Of a stretch of 64,000 bases of DNA, positions 63,111 through 64,000 are shown one piece after another. Within the stretch, counting starts at the first letter, position 1. Every line of letters starts with the position of its first letter. The DNA comes from Solimonas sp040066175. GTDB taxonomy: Bacteria > Pseudomonadota > Gammaproteobacteria > Nevskiales > Nevskiaceae. The position numbers and the translations under genes are program-made. The notes below the pieces were generated by a model. It saw only the letters and a list, made by a program, of their open reading frames with translations. It ran no database searches and was not told the origin of the DNA. Location of the stretch: contig NZ_JBEAAM010000002.1 in NCBI RefSeq assembly GCF_040066175.1, positions 74,108 through 138,107 of the forward strand. Direction: 5' to 3'.

Positions 63111-63521
63111 CTACGCGTTGGAGCTGTCGTTGATCGAATCGATCGCGCGCAGCACGTCGGACCGCGAGATCTGGCCGACCAGGCGATTGTCCTCGACGAC
63201 CGGATAGCGCCGGTACGGCTTGTCGAGGAACATCTTCGCCACTTCGAGGATGCTCGTGTCCGCCTCGACCGTGACCGGATTCTTCGACATGTAGTCGGCC
63301 ACCTTGCCACCCAGCACGCCGTGGTAGCTGGCATGCAGGCCGACGCGCAGGCAATCGTGCTCGGACAGCACGCCGACGACATTGCCGAGGTTGTCGAGCA
63401 CCGGCGCGCCGGAATAGCCCTTCTCGACGAGGCGATGGATCGCTTCCATCACGTCCATGTCGGGCGTGAAGGTCATCAGGCTTTCCGCCATGAAATCCTT
63501 GACCGTGATCGAGTGCAGCAT
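63111..63521 (-). CDS. CBS-domain protein
   Basis: A 136-residue protein consisting of two CBS motifs: ITVKDFMAESLMTFTPDMDV to GVLSEHDCLRVG, and KVADYMSKNPVTVEADTSI to LVGQISRSDVLRAI. Such pairs bind adenine nucleotides and regulate a partner; here no partner is fused. ATG 63521 is used because the longer frame lacks support. Confidence 0.88.
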   Translation of the reverse strand: MLHSITVKDFMAESLMTFTPDMDVMEAIHRLVEKGYSGAPVLDNLGNVVGVLSEHDCLRVGLHASYHGVLGGKVADYMSKNPVTVEADTSILEVAKMFLDKPYRRYPVVEDNRLVGQISRSDVLRAIDSINDSSNA

Positions 63522-63555
63522 CGGATCCCCTCTCCGCAGCCCTGTCTGGATGCCG

Positions 63556-63735
63556 CTAGCGTGGCGGCGAACCGCCACAGCCTTCTGTCTTGCCGCAGAC
63601 CTCGCAGGTGCCGCCGGTGAACGCGGCCTGGCTTGCGCAGGTGCCCTTGAGTTCCCTGCCACGCACCAGCCAGCCGACGCCCAGCCCCAGCAGGGCGAGG
63701 CTGAACAGGACGAAGACGGCGAGGAAGGTGGTCAT
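63556..63735 (-). CDS. nqrM: NqrM-like small membrane protein (DUF539)
   Basis: A 59-residue protein in a frame shorter than common ORF cut-offs. It has one membrane helix at residues about 4-24 (FLAVFVLFSLALLGLGVGW) and a Cys cluster: ELKGTC, then TCEVCGK and GCGG. This matches NqrM/ApbE-associated small proteins (helix followed by LKG-x-C and CxxC), which deliver iron to the Na+-NQR complex. No nqr genes are in the window. 34 bp separate its stop from the CBS start. Confidence 0.7.
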   Translation of the reverse strand: MTTFLAVFVLFSLALLGLGVGWLVRGRELKGTCASQAAFTGGTCEVCGKTEGCGGSPPR

Positions 63736-63782
63736 GTAGTCAGTGTCGCGCTAGTGCGTCCGAGTCTGCAAGCGTGGTCGAG

Positions 63783-64000
63783 CATCCATGGCCGGGCGTT
63801 CGCCGGCGCAGAAAAGTGCCACCGGCACTCCTTCTCCGCGGCGTACCGCAGCGAGGCCGTCCATGGCGCGACCGCGTGCATGGATCCGGCCCCGGCCCGG
63901 CCATCCATGGCCGGGCGTTCGCCGGCGCAGAAAAGTGCCACCGGCACTCCTTCTCCGCGGCGTACCGCAGCGAGGCCGTCCATGGCGCGACCGCGTGCAT
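63783..64000. repeat. 119-bp tandem repeat, 1.8 copies visible, continues past the edge
   Basis: The unit at 63783-63901 recurs at 63902 and is identical through the last visible base (99 of 119 bp seen in the second copy). Within each unit GTGCC-ACC-GGCAC forms a hairpin, and CCATGG and GCC-rich palindromes flank it. Because 119 is not divisible by 3, the frames of the copies differ, so it is unlikely to be coding. It looks like an interspersed extragenic repeat array. Confidence 0.85.

Noticed and set aside
63740..64000. Minus-strand reading frames through the 119-bp repeats
   Set aside because: The repeat length is not a multiple of three, so the two copies are read in different frames. 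The peptides come from the repeat and not from a gene.

Overview
The window is a 64 kb piece of a high-GC proteobacterial chromosome. Gene content points to a Gammaproteobacterium: the order atpIBEFHAGDC-glmU-glmS, an rsmG-parA-parB block, rimO, and a Wzx/Wzy-type polysaccharide locus with a single-chain Wzc. The TetR / PF10118 hydrolase / Baeyer-Villiger-type monooxygenase trio and two acyl-lipid genes would suit a Nevskiales/Solimonas-like or Xanthomonadales-like organism, but that placement is inference. The atp, parAB and rsmG genes usually lie near the replication origin, so this is probably oriC-proximal DNA.

Layout. (1) 1-1400: the end of a SNF2-type helicase, the left end of an IS21-family element with a truncated istA, and decayed DNA, stopping at tRNA-Phe (1402-1477, minus), which has its own promoter and terminator. 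This looks like the edge of an island lying on the 3' side of the tRNA. (2) 1700-8917: SnoaL-like protein, crotonase, ACP phosphodiesterase, AhpD-like protein, rimO, then a divergent tetR facing a hydrolase/monooxygenase operon across two palindromic operator-like sites. (3) 8921-12336, minus: AEC transporter, hepT, mntA, glmS. (4) 12520-15048: an inserted xdhC-like gene, then glmU. (5) 15151-22143, minus: a complete F1Fo ATP synthase operon with a long hairpin between atpD and atpC. (6) 22330-51151, mostly plus: a polysaccharide locus of about 29 kb. It holds three membrane O-acyltransferases, two intact sulfotransferases plus a possible remnant, three methyltransferases, a Wzx-type flippase, about nine glycosyltransferases including GT2, GT4, GT8, GT26/WecG and an RGP-like one, two Wzy/WaaL-type membrane proteins, an outer-membrane barrel, a Wza-like lipoprotein, a Wzc-like tyrosine kinase, and two small accessory proteins. 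(7) 51164-53465, minus: rsmG-parA-parB. (8) 53523-61252: HerA-like ATPase, M48 lipoprotein peptidase, orphan OppF-type ATPase, dps, an SDR/acyltransferase pair, and an Atm1-type exporter. (9) 61308-64000: a membrane Ser/Thr kinase, a CBS protein, a 59-residue NqrM-like protein, and a 119-bp tandem repeat that runs off the right edge.

How it fits together. The largest system is the polysaccharide locus. Its transferases, flippase, polymerase, Wzc/Wza-like pair and barrel form a plausible Wzx/Wzy-dependent export pathway. The sulfo-, methyl- and acyltransferases predict an unusually heavily decorated glycan, possibly a sulfated one, which is uncommon in bacteria. The locus sits between parB and atpI, genes that are adjacent in many gammaproteobacteria, so it looks like an insertion into a conserved block. 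No polyprenyl-phosphate hexose-1-phosphate transferase, sugar-nucleotide genes or Wzb-type phosphatase are present, so those functions must come from elsewhere.
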